The notes below the pieces were generated by a model. The model was not told the origin of the DNA. It searched no databases and was given only the letters and a program-made list of their open reading frames with translations. Below, in pieces: positions 53,129 through 63,622 of a stretch of 64,000 nt of DNA; the stretch's first letter is position 1; each line of letters starts with the position of its first letter. Position numbers and translations under genes: made by a program. Where the stretch lies: positions 1 through 64,000 of the forward strand of contig CAUEEP010000378.1 of NCBI GenBank assembly GCA_958450365.1. Direction: 5' to 3'. The DNA comes from Mesorhabditis belari. Lineage: Eukaryota > Nematoda > Chromadorea > Rhabditida > Rhabditidae.

Positions 53129-56100
53129 ATGATTGCAATTTACTCAATCGGCACAGATCCAATTCTTTATCGCGTCGAATTGACGATCATTTTACTTTTT
53201 CTGACTCTAATTTCGATCTCTTTAATGATATTCATTGCATACAAGGCCACTCCAATGAAAATGCTCGCCTATCGGAAACATCTTTTCGATAGTTTGGTTA
53301 GTTTTTTTTAAATCAAATGCTTTCTAGATTCTGTTAAAGGATGAAATAGTACATCTTCATACTAAAGGATACCTCAAAAATTATCCAAATCAATCTCCTT
53401 TTTCAATCTGGTTAATTAAGATTTCTTCTAGGCTAATAGTGGCTAAAATCGAGAAAAAAGTTATAATGATCTTCGAACAAATTCTGATCGATCCGGCTGA
53501 TCGATTCGGCTGATCAATCCGGTTGATCAATCCGGCTGATCAATCCGACTGATCAATCCGGCTGATCGATTCGGCTGATCAATCCGGCTGATCGATTCGG
53601 CTGATCGATTCGGCTGATCAATCCGACTGATCAATCCGACTGATCAATCCGGCTGATCAATCCGGCTGATCGATCCGGCTGATCAATCCGACTGATCAAT
53701 CCGGCTGATCGATTCGGCTGATCGATTCGGCTGATCAATCCGACTGATCAATCCGGCTGATCGATCCGGCTGATCAATCCGACTGATCAATCCGGCTGAT
53801 CGATCCGGCTGATCAATCCGACTGATCGATCCGACTGATCGATCCGACTGATCGATAGTACGACTAGTTGGATAGTACGACGACAATAGTACGACTAGCT
53901 GAATTGGATTGATCGGCTTCGCTTGGTTATGAGTAATTATGATGAACCCTGTAGATATAAATGACTTGGTTTGATTGTACTTGGTGTATCACTATACTAG
54001 GTTGGTGCAAATGAAATTTCGCTTTTTTACAAACATTAAAGTCATCCAAAATTTTTTTAGATAACAATTTATTTAAAACAATAAGCACCATTATTATCTA
54101 TGACATCCCTCCAACGTTGCTTCAGATTGCGGATCCCCTTCTCAAAGAACGCTTGATTCTGTGATGCAAAGTAGTTGGTCACCCAATTTTCGACTTCTTT
54201 TGCATTCTTAAACTGGCAATTCTCAAGGGAATGTTGCATCGATCTGAAAAGGTGAAAATCGGAGGGTGCTAAGTCTGGACTATACGGCGCATGTGGTAAG
54301 ACCTTCCATCCTAGCTTCTCTAGTTCCTTACAAGAGGTTTTTGCCTTGTGAGCTGGAGCATTATCACGGAGAAAGTTGATAGTTGAGGGATTTAGGCCTT
54401 TTTCACGCAAAATTTCGTCAACCTTCTTGAGTTGTTGCATAAAATAAGATGAATCGACTGTTTTTCCGGGCTCTAATAATTCAAAATGAACAAGTCCATT
54501 GATATTCCACCAGCAAGACAACATCACTTTGCGCCCATGATAATCCGGCTTTGGAGTTGGAATTGGCGCTTGACCTTTGCTCAGCCATTGTCTTTTTCGA
54601 GAAGTATTATCAAAGTGAATCCACTTCTCATCCATCGTCAAGATATTCTCAAAAAAATGGCTTCTTTTCGACTTATGGAGCAAGATATGGCTGATCGAAA
54701 CGCGTGCTCCCAGATTCTCAACACTCAATTGATGTGGAACCCATTGTCCATTACGATTTGTCTTTCCAATTATTTCCAAATGGCGTACAATTGTTGAATG
54801 ATCACATTGAGATGTTTGGCAAGTTCTCGTGTTGTTTGCATTGGATCTGCTTCAATTAATTGTTCCAATTCATTGTTGTCGATGGCTGTGGCACGATGTC
54901 CATGCGATTCGTCTTCAAGGGATTCATTACCATCTCGGAATTGGGCAAACCAGAGCTGGCATGATCTTTCGGTGATAACCTGTTCTCCAAAGGCGGAACA
55001 GAGATCACGATGTGAATCAGCAGCGTTTTTGCCCATTTTGAAGTCATAGAGAAGACACGTGCGCAGAACATACTTTTGATCCACCATGATCTAAAGCAAA
55101 AATCAATTAAAAAGTGAAAGCTCTGACTTTGAAAAAAATGCGAAAATAAAGTAAATATCCAAGAGTACAAATGCACAAAAGAACATCAAATAAGCTCTTC
55201 AGATTAAAAAAAATAAGAACATTTTATATCGACCGAAATTTCTTTTGCACCAACCTAATAGCTCTGTACCAATAAGCCAAGCCAAGCGAAGCCGATCAAT
55301 CCAATCCAACCAGTCGTACTATTGTATTGCTAAGTACTGGCATCTTGCAGACCTTGTGCTGTGAGTATGAGTGATTATGATGCACCCTGTATTACAGGAT
55401 GACTGAAAAGTTCTGAAAAGAAAAGAAAAATTATGACTCACCCGGTCAATTTTAGTCCATATACTTTATACAAACAAAGTGTAAAAATCGCTATTTTATA
55501 TTTTGTAAAACCTTTATATTTATTTTGTAAACAAAAATTGAAATCCTCCCCGAAAAGCAAAATGATTTCAGGGAAAGGAATTACCCCTTTGCCAGGCCTG
55601 GCTACTGTTCTGTGTATACCCAAAAACGAACGAATGTTTTCATTTAGATCTCAAGCGGTTTGTACAGTCTAACTGTCATCTTATTCTTCACATTCTACGG
55701 GTTTCAACGAGAAAATGACACCTCTTTCAACTATTTCTCCGTGTCTTTGATCTACTCACTGAATTTGGGAGTTCCTTTACGGCCATTGCTGGTGTGTTGA
55801 TCACATTAGAACTTGTTTGAATCAAGTGAAACAACTCAACGAAAGTGTTCAAGCCTTGTATTTCAAAAAATCAACTAGAAACATCTAATTATCTATCCAA
55901 TTCAGAAACTTTTCTATATTTTGACTAAAATTGTTCTGAGTTTATTGCAACAAATAATAACCGATCGTTGATTTTTGAATCAATTGAAACAACTCAATGA
56001 AAGTGTTCAGGCCTTGTATTTCAAAAATCAAAAATCAACTAGAAACCTACACTAAAGTTTTCTTTGCAAACTATTAGGTTGATGCAAAAGTCTTTTTCAT

Positions 56101-57936
56101 TTTTTTCGTACTTCTGTTAAAAAGTAACAAATTCACCAATTAACCTATGCTTTTCTCTAAATAAAAAGTGTTTTTTTTGTTCAATTTCCATCTTTTTAAA
56201 TGAATTTCGGTTCACTTTCAAGCAAATTCGAGAGTGAAAAACGCCTTTTTCGTAAAAATCTATAAAAAACTCTACGGAAAAATTGCCTGAATGAATTTCT
56301 CTGAAATTTTGGCGAAATATCAAACTTTTTTTCTCTATCTTTTATCTATTGACACGAAGATAGGTTTTCTTTAGCTAAGGTGTCTAAACCGCTCAGGCTC
56401 AGGCTCAGGCTTAGGCTGAGGCTTAGCCTGAGCCTGAGCCTGAGCCTGAGCCTAAACCGCATCATCGAGTTAGCCCTTTTTGACTACCCGACTTCATACT
56501 CTCAAGAAAATCCAGGCATTAAATATTTTTAAACCCGTTTTAATGTTATTTTGCAGAAAAATAATTGCTTTTTCTAATGAAATCAACCGTAGTTTAATTG
56601 GTGCATTTGTTGGCTTGAAACGGCAGACGAAAAAAATGAAAAAGACTTTTGCATCAACCTAATATTATAAACTCTAAATACAAAAATTTAGGCTCTTCAA
56701 TTTTTAGCCGGAGTGAATTGTGCTAGGGCGATCATTTTCTGCTTCAAATTCCGATTTGAAGCGGTTGTCTATGGAAAGTTAAAAGATTACTATTCTTTAT
56801 ATCACAAATATTTCCTAAATTCATTGTTTACTATACAATTTCCAATAATTGCAGTTTTCATTTGGACATCTACCACTCCAACAGATTTTCAAGTTGTTTT
56901 GGTGAGTTTGATGGGAGTTTGATGGGAGTTTGATGGGAGTTCTTGGGGAAAATTCGAGCCTAGCCTAGGAAAATTCATATCCGGCCTGCTCAAAGCTCGC
57001 TCATTTGTACAATTGTGATTTAGAAAATGTACAAATGTACAAATGTACAGAAATCAATCAAACTTTCAGTGCCAAACCTCTATCATCTTCTCAATGCATC
57101 AAATCATCGTTCAACCTCTCACATCTCATATCACCGTTCTTTATCTAAGCATAATCCTTGTGATTTTGCTGACCTACGCACTTCTTCTCGGTTTTTATAT
57201 CATCGGCACATACGTTTTGTTGTATTTGAGCAAGAAAGTCGCCTTTCAACAATCAGCCAAAACGCTGAAAGCACAAAAGTTTGCTTTTTGGATGCTTCTT
57301 TTACAGGTAGGGTACAAATAAGTTTTTAGTTTGTTCTTTTAGAAATATATGTAAAAAAAAGCTCATCAGAACACTGAATGTCAGTAAGAATGACGTTTTT
57401 GCCAATTAAAATAGAAATTTTATGAAATCGATGTTGCTGAGCTGACAAAAGAAAAGTGGAAATACCCATTCTCTAAAATAAAAAAGGTTTTTTTTTGTTT
57501 TATTTGTTTAAATACAAATTGGGATAGTAAGCGATTTTGAGTTGAGTTTTTGAGTTGCTACTCTAAACGATTTGATATCTTGATTCATAACAGATCAACT
57601 TCGTCTAACATCAAACCTTCCAGACAGCTTTCTCCCTCTGGCCCGCCGTACTCGCTTCGCTATTACTAATTGCTACATTTTTCAGCCTCTCTTCAGAGGC
57701 TTTACCTGGTAATTATTTTTGAGTAAATATCATTTATAAATCGCCTAGCTTTTAACTTCATCGTTTGGTTTCTAATCGTTCCTTTTGGTTTTCTATATCC
57801 TTTTGCGATTCTACTTACAACAAAACCCTATCTAAAATATGTCATCAATTTACTCGCTAGAGGAATGGAAAAGAAAATTTCTACAGTTTCTTGGGTCAGT
57901 CCATTAGATACGAATGGAAGGCATCGATTGTCGTGA
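53129..57936 (+). CDS. Seven-TM chemoreceptor (serpentine receptor superfamily)
   Basis: Six exons: 53129-53296, 55648-55791, 56692-56901, 57070-57306, 57624-57708, 57749-57936. Phases agree and give 343 aa, the usual size. Hydrophobic segments appear in order: VELTIILLFLTLISISLMIF (TM1, ~16-35), then the ATPMKMLAYRKHLFDSL loop typical of nematode chemoreceptors, two segments in exon 2, FLAGVNCARAIIFCF and IQFPIIAVFIW in exon 3, a long one in exon 4 followed by the SAKTLKAQKFAFWMLLLQ loop, and the last two ending in LLTTKPYLKYVINLL. That layout fits the srh/str-type receptors; I do not assign a subfamily. Expected at the ciliary membrane of sensory neurons. Intron 1 (2.35 kb) holds a 13-bp array and a mariner; intron 2 holds a MITE. 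Exons 2-4 have a broken inverted copy at 58258-59220. Confidence 0.85.
53480..53860. repeat. 13-bp minisatellite, 'ctgatcaatccgg'
   Basis: About 29 units of ctgatc(a/g)atccg(g/a) or ctgatcgattcgg in chemoreceptor intron 1. Variants alternate in blocks. Confidence 0.92.
54000..55255 (-). mobile_element. Mariner element, 1,256 bp, nearly complete
   Basis: TIRs ggttggtgcaaatgaaattt (left) and aaatttcttttgcaccaacc (right) with TA duplicated on both sides. It carries one transposase frame on the minus strand, damaged by a frameshift. It lies in chemoreceptor intron 1. Confidence 0.93.
54069..55087 (-). pseudogene. Mariner transposase, single frameshift
   Basis: The N-terminal part (55087-54770) holds the helix-turn-helix region and the C-terminal part (to 54069) the catalytic domain; the combined length is about 340 residues, normal for mariner. 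WVPHQLS, the YSPDLAPSDFHLF signature and all three catalytic aspartates (in TMDEKW, LRDNAPAH, APSDFHLF) are present, with 34 residues between the last two (DD34D). The frame changes near 54795-54805 where about one base appears missing. No internal stop otherwise, so decay is recent, but this copy should not make active enzyme. Confidence 0.92.
56077..56659. mobile_element. Mariner-type MITE in chemoreceptor intron 2
   Basis: A 583-bp inverted-orientation sister of 49242-49839, with ends ggttgatgcaaaagtc / gacttttgcatcaacc, TA on both sides and the same central (aggctc)/(gagcct) hairpin at 56393-56457. The inverted copy of the host gene at 58.8 kb lacks it. Confidence 0.92.
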
Positions 57937-58257
57937 ATAAATCATCGCGTTAATGTTCATCGCGTTACCGTTCATCCCGTTACCGTTCATCTTGTTGAAA
58001 AGCAAAAATTTATAGACGTATAGACTGAATGAAGCAACGATTTGAACTCAGGATTTGAGCATTTTGAGTAAATTGAGCCGCTTGAAATCATCCATAATCT
58101 GTAATCTATAATGTACCTCACATTGATCATTGAATCATTGAACTTAAATCATTGAAATATAAAATAACAGCTTATAAAAATAAGATTACAATCTTGGTAA
58201 CTCACAAAAACCCACAGAAACAAAACTTTACAAAACAAAACAAAACAAAAAAAAACA
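57937..58257. other. 3' flank of the chemoreceptor gene
   Basis: A short 16-bp repeat (gttcatcgcgttaccg) at 57953-57990. The sequence between here and 58257 is the spacer of the inverted duplication, ending in caaaacaaaa runs. Confidence 0.5.
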
Positions 58258-59220
58258 ACAAAACATATGTGCCGATGATATAAAAACCGAGAAGAAGTGG
58301 TCAGCAAAATAACAAAGAATATGCTTAGATAAAGAACGGTGAAATGAGATGTGAAAGGTTGAGTGATGGTTTGATGCATTGAGAAGATGATAGAGGTTTG
58401 GTACTGAAATTTCATTGATTTCTGTACATTTGTACATTTGTACATTTTCTAAATCACAATTGTACAAATGAGCGAGCTTTGAGCAGGCCGGATATGAATT
58501 TTCCTAGGCTAGGCTCGAATTTTCCCCAAGAACTCCCATCAAACTCCCATCAAACTCCCATCAAACTCACCAAAACAACTTGAAAATCTGTTGGAGTGGT
58601 AGATGTCCAAATGAAAACTGCAATTATTGGAAATTGTATAGTAAACAATGAATTTAGGAAATATTTGTGATATAAAGAATAGTAATCTTTTAACTTTCCA
58701 TAGACAACCACTTCAAATCGGAATTTGAAGCAGAAAATGATCGCCCTAGCACAATTCACTCCGGCTAAAAATTGAAGAGCCTAAACTTTTTAGAGTTTAG
58801 AGTTTATAAGAGTTTTTACAAAGAAAACTTTAGTGTATGTTTCTCGTTGTTTTTTTGCAATACAAATCTTGAATACCTTCGTTGCGTTGTTTCAATTGAT
58901 TCAAACAAGTTCTAATGTGATCAACACACCAGCAATGGCCGTAAAGGAACTCCCAAATTCGGTGAGTAGATTAAAGACACGGAGAAATAGTTGAAAGAGG
59001 TGTCATTTTCTCGTTGAAACCCGTAGAATGTGAAGAATAAGATGACAGTTAGACTGTACAAACCGCTTGAGATCTAAATGAAAACATTCGTTCGTTTTTG
59101 GGTATACACAGTTGCGTTGTTTCAATTGATTCAAAAATCAACGATCGCTTATTATTTATTCCAATAAACTCAGAGATTTTAATCAAAATAAAGAAAAGTT
59201 TTTGAATTGGATAGATAAGT
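58258..59220 (-). pseudogene. Inverted partial copy of the chemoreceptor gene
   Basis: On the minus strand: remains of exon 2 (about 58915-59060), a full exon 3 copy (about 58556-58770, one residue different in the shared frame) and part of exon 4 (58258-58405) that breaks down in a CAAAA run. Exons 1, 5 and 6 are absent. 59104-59220 repeats intron 2 sequence of the plus copy out of order. Not translatable as a receptor. Confidence 0.88.
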
Positions 59221-59830
59221 AGATGAATCTCGTATTCATTTTCAATCAATCTCTCACGTTGTCAACAAAAAATGGTCATAAGAATTGAATAATTTCAAGT
59301 CAAGCATTCAATCGGAATCAATCATAGTGAATTAACAATAAAAATAAATATAAATAATAGAAAAACGTTGAAATATAAGAGAAATTGGAAGTTTTTGCTC
59401 GAGAAACTAGAAAATTATGATGAACCTTTTAAAGTCCGTCAAAAAGGATAAATTTTCCGATAAAAAAAAGACAAACATGCTCTTTTGCTTATAATAATTA
59501 TAATATAATAGATAATAAATGATTCTTAAGAAAAGACGCTGAAAAAGTAAGACTCAATGACATGGCTTTGGAGCGATAGATTCTAATGGATCCACTAGAT
59601 CTACGATAGAAAAAGATCGAGGTTTAATGGACACAGCATGTCTCAATTCTCCGAATTAGTACCATTTTTTTGTCTGAAACAATTCTATAAAGAATTTTCA
59701 AGGCCAAAAATTTGCATTTTGTTGATAAATGAATAACTTTAGTGTTTAAGAATACTTACCATTTCTCAAGACTGCTCAAGATCAGGCGACTCCCCGCCTT
59801 TTGGCCCCTAGTTCACCCCGTCAAGACATG
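59221..59830. other. No recognisable feature
   Basis: AT-rich spacer upstream of the tRNA pair; nothing supportable. Confidence 0.45.
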
Positions 59831-59916
59831 GCCGCATTAGCTCAGTTGGTAGAGCGTCAGACTTTTACGAATCGAAGGTGATCTGAATGTCAGGGGTTCG
59901 AGCCCCCTATGCGGCT
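59831..59916 (+). tRNA. tRNA-Lys(TTT) with a 13-nt intron
   Basis: Acceptor GCCGCAT/ATGCGGC, D-arm GCTC..GAGC, anticodon stem TCAGA/TCTGA and T-arm AGGGG-TTCGAGC-CCCCT are all perfect. The anticodon loop reads CTTTTA, then cgaatcgaaggtg, then A. Removing those 13 nt gives the normal CTTTTAA loop with anticodon TTT, and the insertion sits at the standard position after base 37. The discriminator base is T rather than the usual G. A T5 run follows at about 59923. Confidence 0.9.
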
Positions 59917-60747
59917 AATCATTTTTGCCTTTTCTGCAAACGAAAAGATAAATGCAAATTACATCTCAAATTGATATGCAAATTCTCAGATTCAAATTAA
60001 AGAGTTGAAAAATTGAAATTGAATTGAAAGAGTTACTCCTACACGGGCGGTGAGTTTGAACAATTGTGGAATGGGGACACCTTGGGTTTGCTTCCTGTGG
60101 CTTATCGGAAAACATTAAAAGAGACGGGAAAATAAATGTTTTAGATATTTTTTTGCTGATAACACACATCAAATTACCTGGAATTGAGTCCTTTAATGTG
60201 TTATCAGCTTCACAGATAAAAACTGACAATTTTGAGAAACTTACAAAAAAATTACGACAATTGAGCCATTTTGATTTCACAACTCAATTTCACAAAAATC
60301 ACAAAGTCCAAGAGATTCCTTTTTCCTCATCAGCATTCAACAAAACTTGAATAAACTTTAAAAAAACTTTTGCTGTGATGTGCTTTATCATCTCTAAAAA
60401 TATACTTAATCAGAAACAAGCGCTGAAAACAAGAAACAGGATTTGTCGATGTGGAAACAATGGCTTAATTTTGTTTACTTCATTCATTGCTAACTGTTTT
60501 TACCATCGAAAAGTTCAAACAGCATTGCTGATCAACTCTGAAAGATTCACAAAGGGAAATCAGGAAAAGAGATTATGATGGAAGATTTTAAAATCTCTGA
60601 AAGCATCTGTTAAATTCATAAAATAAAACTCCATCAAAAAGTCCGCAATCTGTTTCTTTTGTTGCCTTTTTGACACTTTGACGGTTTAGACATTCAGTCC
60701 ATGCCTCCACTCTTCTTATAAACACTTCCACAAAGAAAGCCATCGCA
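59917..60747. other. Spacer between the two lysine tRNAs
   Basis: Small ORFs (94 and 67 aa, plus) lack domains and splice support. A GC-richer patch at 60030-60110 stands out from the AT-rich surroundings but shows no recognised motif. Confidence 0.4.
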
Positions 60748-60820
60748 GCCCGGTTAGCTCAGTCGGTAGAGCACCAGACTCTTAATCTGGCTGTCGCGGG
60801 TTCGAGCCCCGCATCGGGCT
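60748..60820 (+). tRNA. tRNA-Lys(CTT)
   Basis: Acceptor GCCCGGT/ATCGGGC (one G-T pair), D-arm GCTC-AGTCGGTA-GAGC, anticodon stem CCAGA/TCTGG with loop CTCTTAA (anticodon CTT), T-arm GCGGG-TTCGAGC-CCCGC. No intron. Followed by a T7 run at 60823, a good pol III terminator. The discriminator base is T, as in the neighbouring Lys(TTT) gene. Confidence 0.95.
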
Positions 60821-61597
60821 TATTTTTTTGACATTTGTAAAAATGTCGTGACCATTGTTTGTTTATGGATTCGATAGCCAAAATATTCAACAGTCCGTCT
60901 CGATATTACGATTGTCATGACTGTGGAATGGAAATCGTTATATCAAAAAATCGTATATAAAGGGTGACGAGAATTAACCTAATAATAATCCATTCTATAT
61001 TTCTGTTATTTGTAGACGATATTCGATATAGCGATTCCATTCCAATAGAATCTTTATATCGAGAGTCAACTGTATAATATTTTGGCTTTTGAATTGAAAA
61101 ATTACCATCTTTAATAGAGAAAAGCGGCCAAATGACTGATGTCGACCAGCGCTCGTTCAAGTGCTTGTTGAATGAGTTGTAGAAGGCGAATCGGAAAGTT
61201 TTTAGTAGAAAAATGATGCCAAGATTCAAAACTACAATTCTCTCTCTAACACTTGACACTTTTGAAAGAAATTGGACACTTGCCAGGTGCTTTTCCAAAA
61301 AGTTGCCTCCATACTGTCATCCTTCTCTTGTGTATACCTTTGATGTGTCTCGTTGCAAAAAACGGCAACTGGCACACAGCCTTTTCGACATAGGGCGACA
61401 AAGATGGCAAATTTTGGTTTAATTACCCAAGTTTCATTTCGTGACCCAATTTCATTCTTTTTCAATCATTTATCACTGAAAGAGATTCTTAGCCTAGCCG
61501 ATTAAAAAAAGAAATGTGAAACATTGATGTTCAAGAATGAATTATTTGTCTTCACATTGCAGTAATGTTTGTCCAGCAATGTTGCACTGATTAGACT
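60821..61597. other. Spacer with a diverged repeat fragment
   Basis: About 61215-61290 resembles the repeat in sulfotransferase introns 6 and 7 (shared 'cacttgacact', 'tgaaagaa'). About 60925-61075 contains an inverted pair around 'tatatcgagag' and 'tcgatatagcgattccattc'. No exon supported. Confidence 0.4.
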
Positions 61598-63622
61598 TTA
61601 TTCAACGAGCAATACAAAAAAGAGAGCTGTGTCAAAATGTTCAGTCATGCTCATTTTTCCGATTTCCTTCCATTTCTCCCAAGCAGCTGCATCGGTGAGC
61701 TTGGGCATCGACTCTTTTTCTTTTAAAAGAATTTGGTCGAGCGAGAGCCCACGTTCGCTTTCCCTGAAAGTTTCTGATGTAAATAATGACAATAGATTAA
61801 TAGATTTTCGAATTTCGAAAGTTTTTTATGTTCCATTAGTGCTGAGAGGATGTTGGAAAGAGATGGATATCAAGATCCAATCTCTTATTATTAAAAAATG
61901 AATGCATAAGCTCTTGGGGTTCAATTTAACGCTAGTTTTTAAGCAATAACCCAGCTATTAGTCTGTTTTTTGTTACAAAACCCACTTGAAGACTCTTTCC
62001 GGTTTGAAACGATAAGTGTATCCGCCTTGGATATAGTACTGCAAGCTCGTATTGTAAGCTTTCATCGTGTCGCCGTAGATGAGTGAAGCCTCTCGGATGG
62101 CCAGTGCATTGAATCACAGCATTTTCAGTACACCGTTGTTTTCGATGTCTTTAGCACATTTGCAGACATCGGATGACGGCGGGTTTTGCTTGAGTTTTTG
62201 ATATTCTTTAAGAGTCATTTCCCAGGCTTCCTGCATGTGGAAGACATGAACGACTCGTTCAAGAGGAGAGAAGAATCCGATGTCCCATTTCTTGTCACCC
62301 ATATGAGAGAGGACCTAGAAAGACGATTGGATATGAGCATTTGTTTTATGAGAGCTGTGTTTTATGATCTTCAGAAACCCTACACAATTCTCAAAGGACA
62401 AAAAGGATTTACCCTACTCTAGATGCTGTTTATAGTTTGTAAAACACATCTTCAAGTCCTTCATTAAGCATACTTGTTTCAGTAAACTTATGGAGTATCC
62501 AAATAGTAGAATTGTGCTTACCATTATGAAATTGTACTTCCTAGTAAAGTAAAGTAAAGTATTGTAAAGAAACAATAGAGCTTTCATTTGAGCAAATTGT
62601 AACTCGTTAATTATTCGTTGAGAAAAGAAATTTTTAACACCCACGGTGCAAGACTTGGTACTCGACTTAATATTAGTAAACGAATCACTCACCTCATCCA
62701 ACGTCTTCATTCCATCGGTGAGGTACATCGAGTCGCTTGGGCCGCGTCGATCTGGTGCATGTGAGAGAATTGGGCGATCAGCTGACAAGTCGAGATTCAC
62801 CTGAAAGATCTTTGCCACGTTTTTTGGTGGACCTAGAGGAAATGGTCCTATACCAGAACAGAAACCAGAAACTATATCAAAGTACAAGACTTTCTTGTTT
62901 TGCCACTTTTTATTTGGCTCAGTCGGTTTTTCTAAAATCGAAGTTAAAATCGAGGCCTCACCAGAGCCCTTTTTGCGGGGCGAGCAGTTTATTAACTCGC
63001 TCGCCTCGACGGCTAATAAGAGGATGGCATGGCTGAGTTGTTAGCACGGCCGGCTCTAAGACGGTAGCGAGAATAAAGGGCTCGGTTCGACTCTTGTCAC
63101 ACTTCTCTCATGTTTTCAAAAACTTTTTTTTGAAACTCAAAAATGTTGGGCTGGATAGAAGGCTAAGCCAACGTTCAGCCGCTGACAAGAGCTGCCGTGA
63201 GGCTCTTATTTGTTTCGAATAGAACTTGTTTCAATAGAACTTGTAGCTGAACCTAGAAGAATCATTCAAGATCTTTAACGGTGCTAAATACTAGGTGTAA
63301 AGTGCTAACTTTAACAAGAAGATCAGTCTAGCTAGAGTTTTTGATGTGAACAGGTAGATCGCTAACAACCTATTGAAAGAATCAATGCTTTACAAACCGT
63401 TGGCACAGAATTCTTTTCGGTAGTTGATGGTTCAAATTTTTGAAGAGCACGAACGTTGATCGAGTGAATGGAATGTGCAACGCTAGCTCCAAACCATTGA
63501 GATGCTCCGGCAGACTGGAGCACACTTGAGCACTGATTTTTCGCTTTTTGTTGGGATTCAGCTTGGATTCGAGTTGCAGAGAGAGTTGCAATCAAAAGAA
63601 AGAATAATTGTAAGTTTTTCAT
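61598..63622 (-). CDS. Secreted protein of unknown function, in-frame TGA
   Basis: Minus-strand exons: 63622-63398, 62800-62693, 62314-61986, 61763-61598. Phases agree over 828 nt (276 codons). It begins with a signal peptide (MKNLQLFFLLIATLSATRIQA). Exon 2 encodes LSADRPILSHAPDRRGPSDS and exon 3 FFSPLERVVHVFHMQEAWEM, a CKC motif, then ALAIREASLIYGDTMKAYN after the interruption. I do not recognise the family. Codon 62116-62114 in exon 3 is TGA, with clearly coding sequence on both sides and a correct donor (gtgggt) afterwards. Either the allele carries a nonsense mutation, or 42 nt (62131-62090 approximately, gtgtac...ccgag) are spliced out in frame; the weak acceptor and high GC argue against splicing. 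If TGA is used, the protein lacks about 100 residues. Confidence 0.72.
63022..63103 (+). pseudogene. tRNA-like sequence in intron of the secreted-protein gene
   Basis: GGCATGGCTGAGTTGTTAGC resembles an A-box region and CTCGGTTCGACTC a B-box. A TCTAAGA loop lies between, but stems are poor. It is on the strand opposite the host gene. A relic or tRNA-derived repeat. Confidence 0.4.

Noticed and set aside
60066..60578. Two small plus-strand ORFs between the lysine tRNAs
   Set aside because: AT-rich composition, no domain, no splice chain; the opposite strand is equally open.
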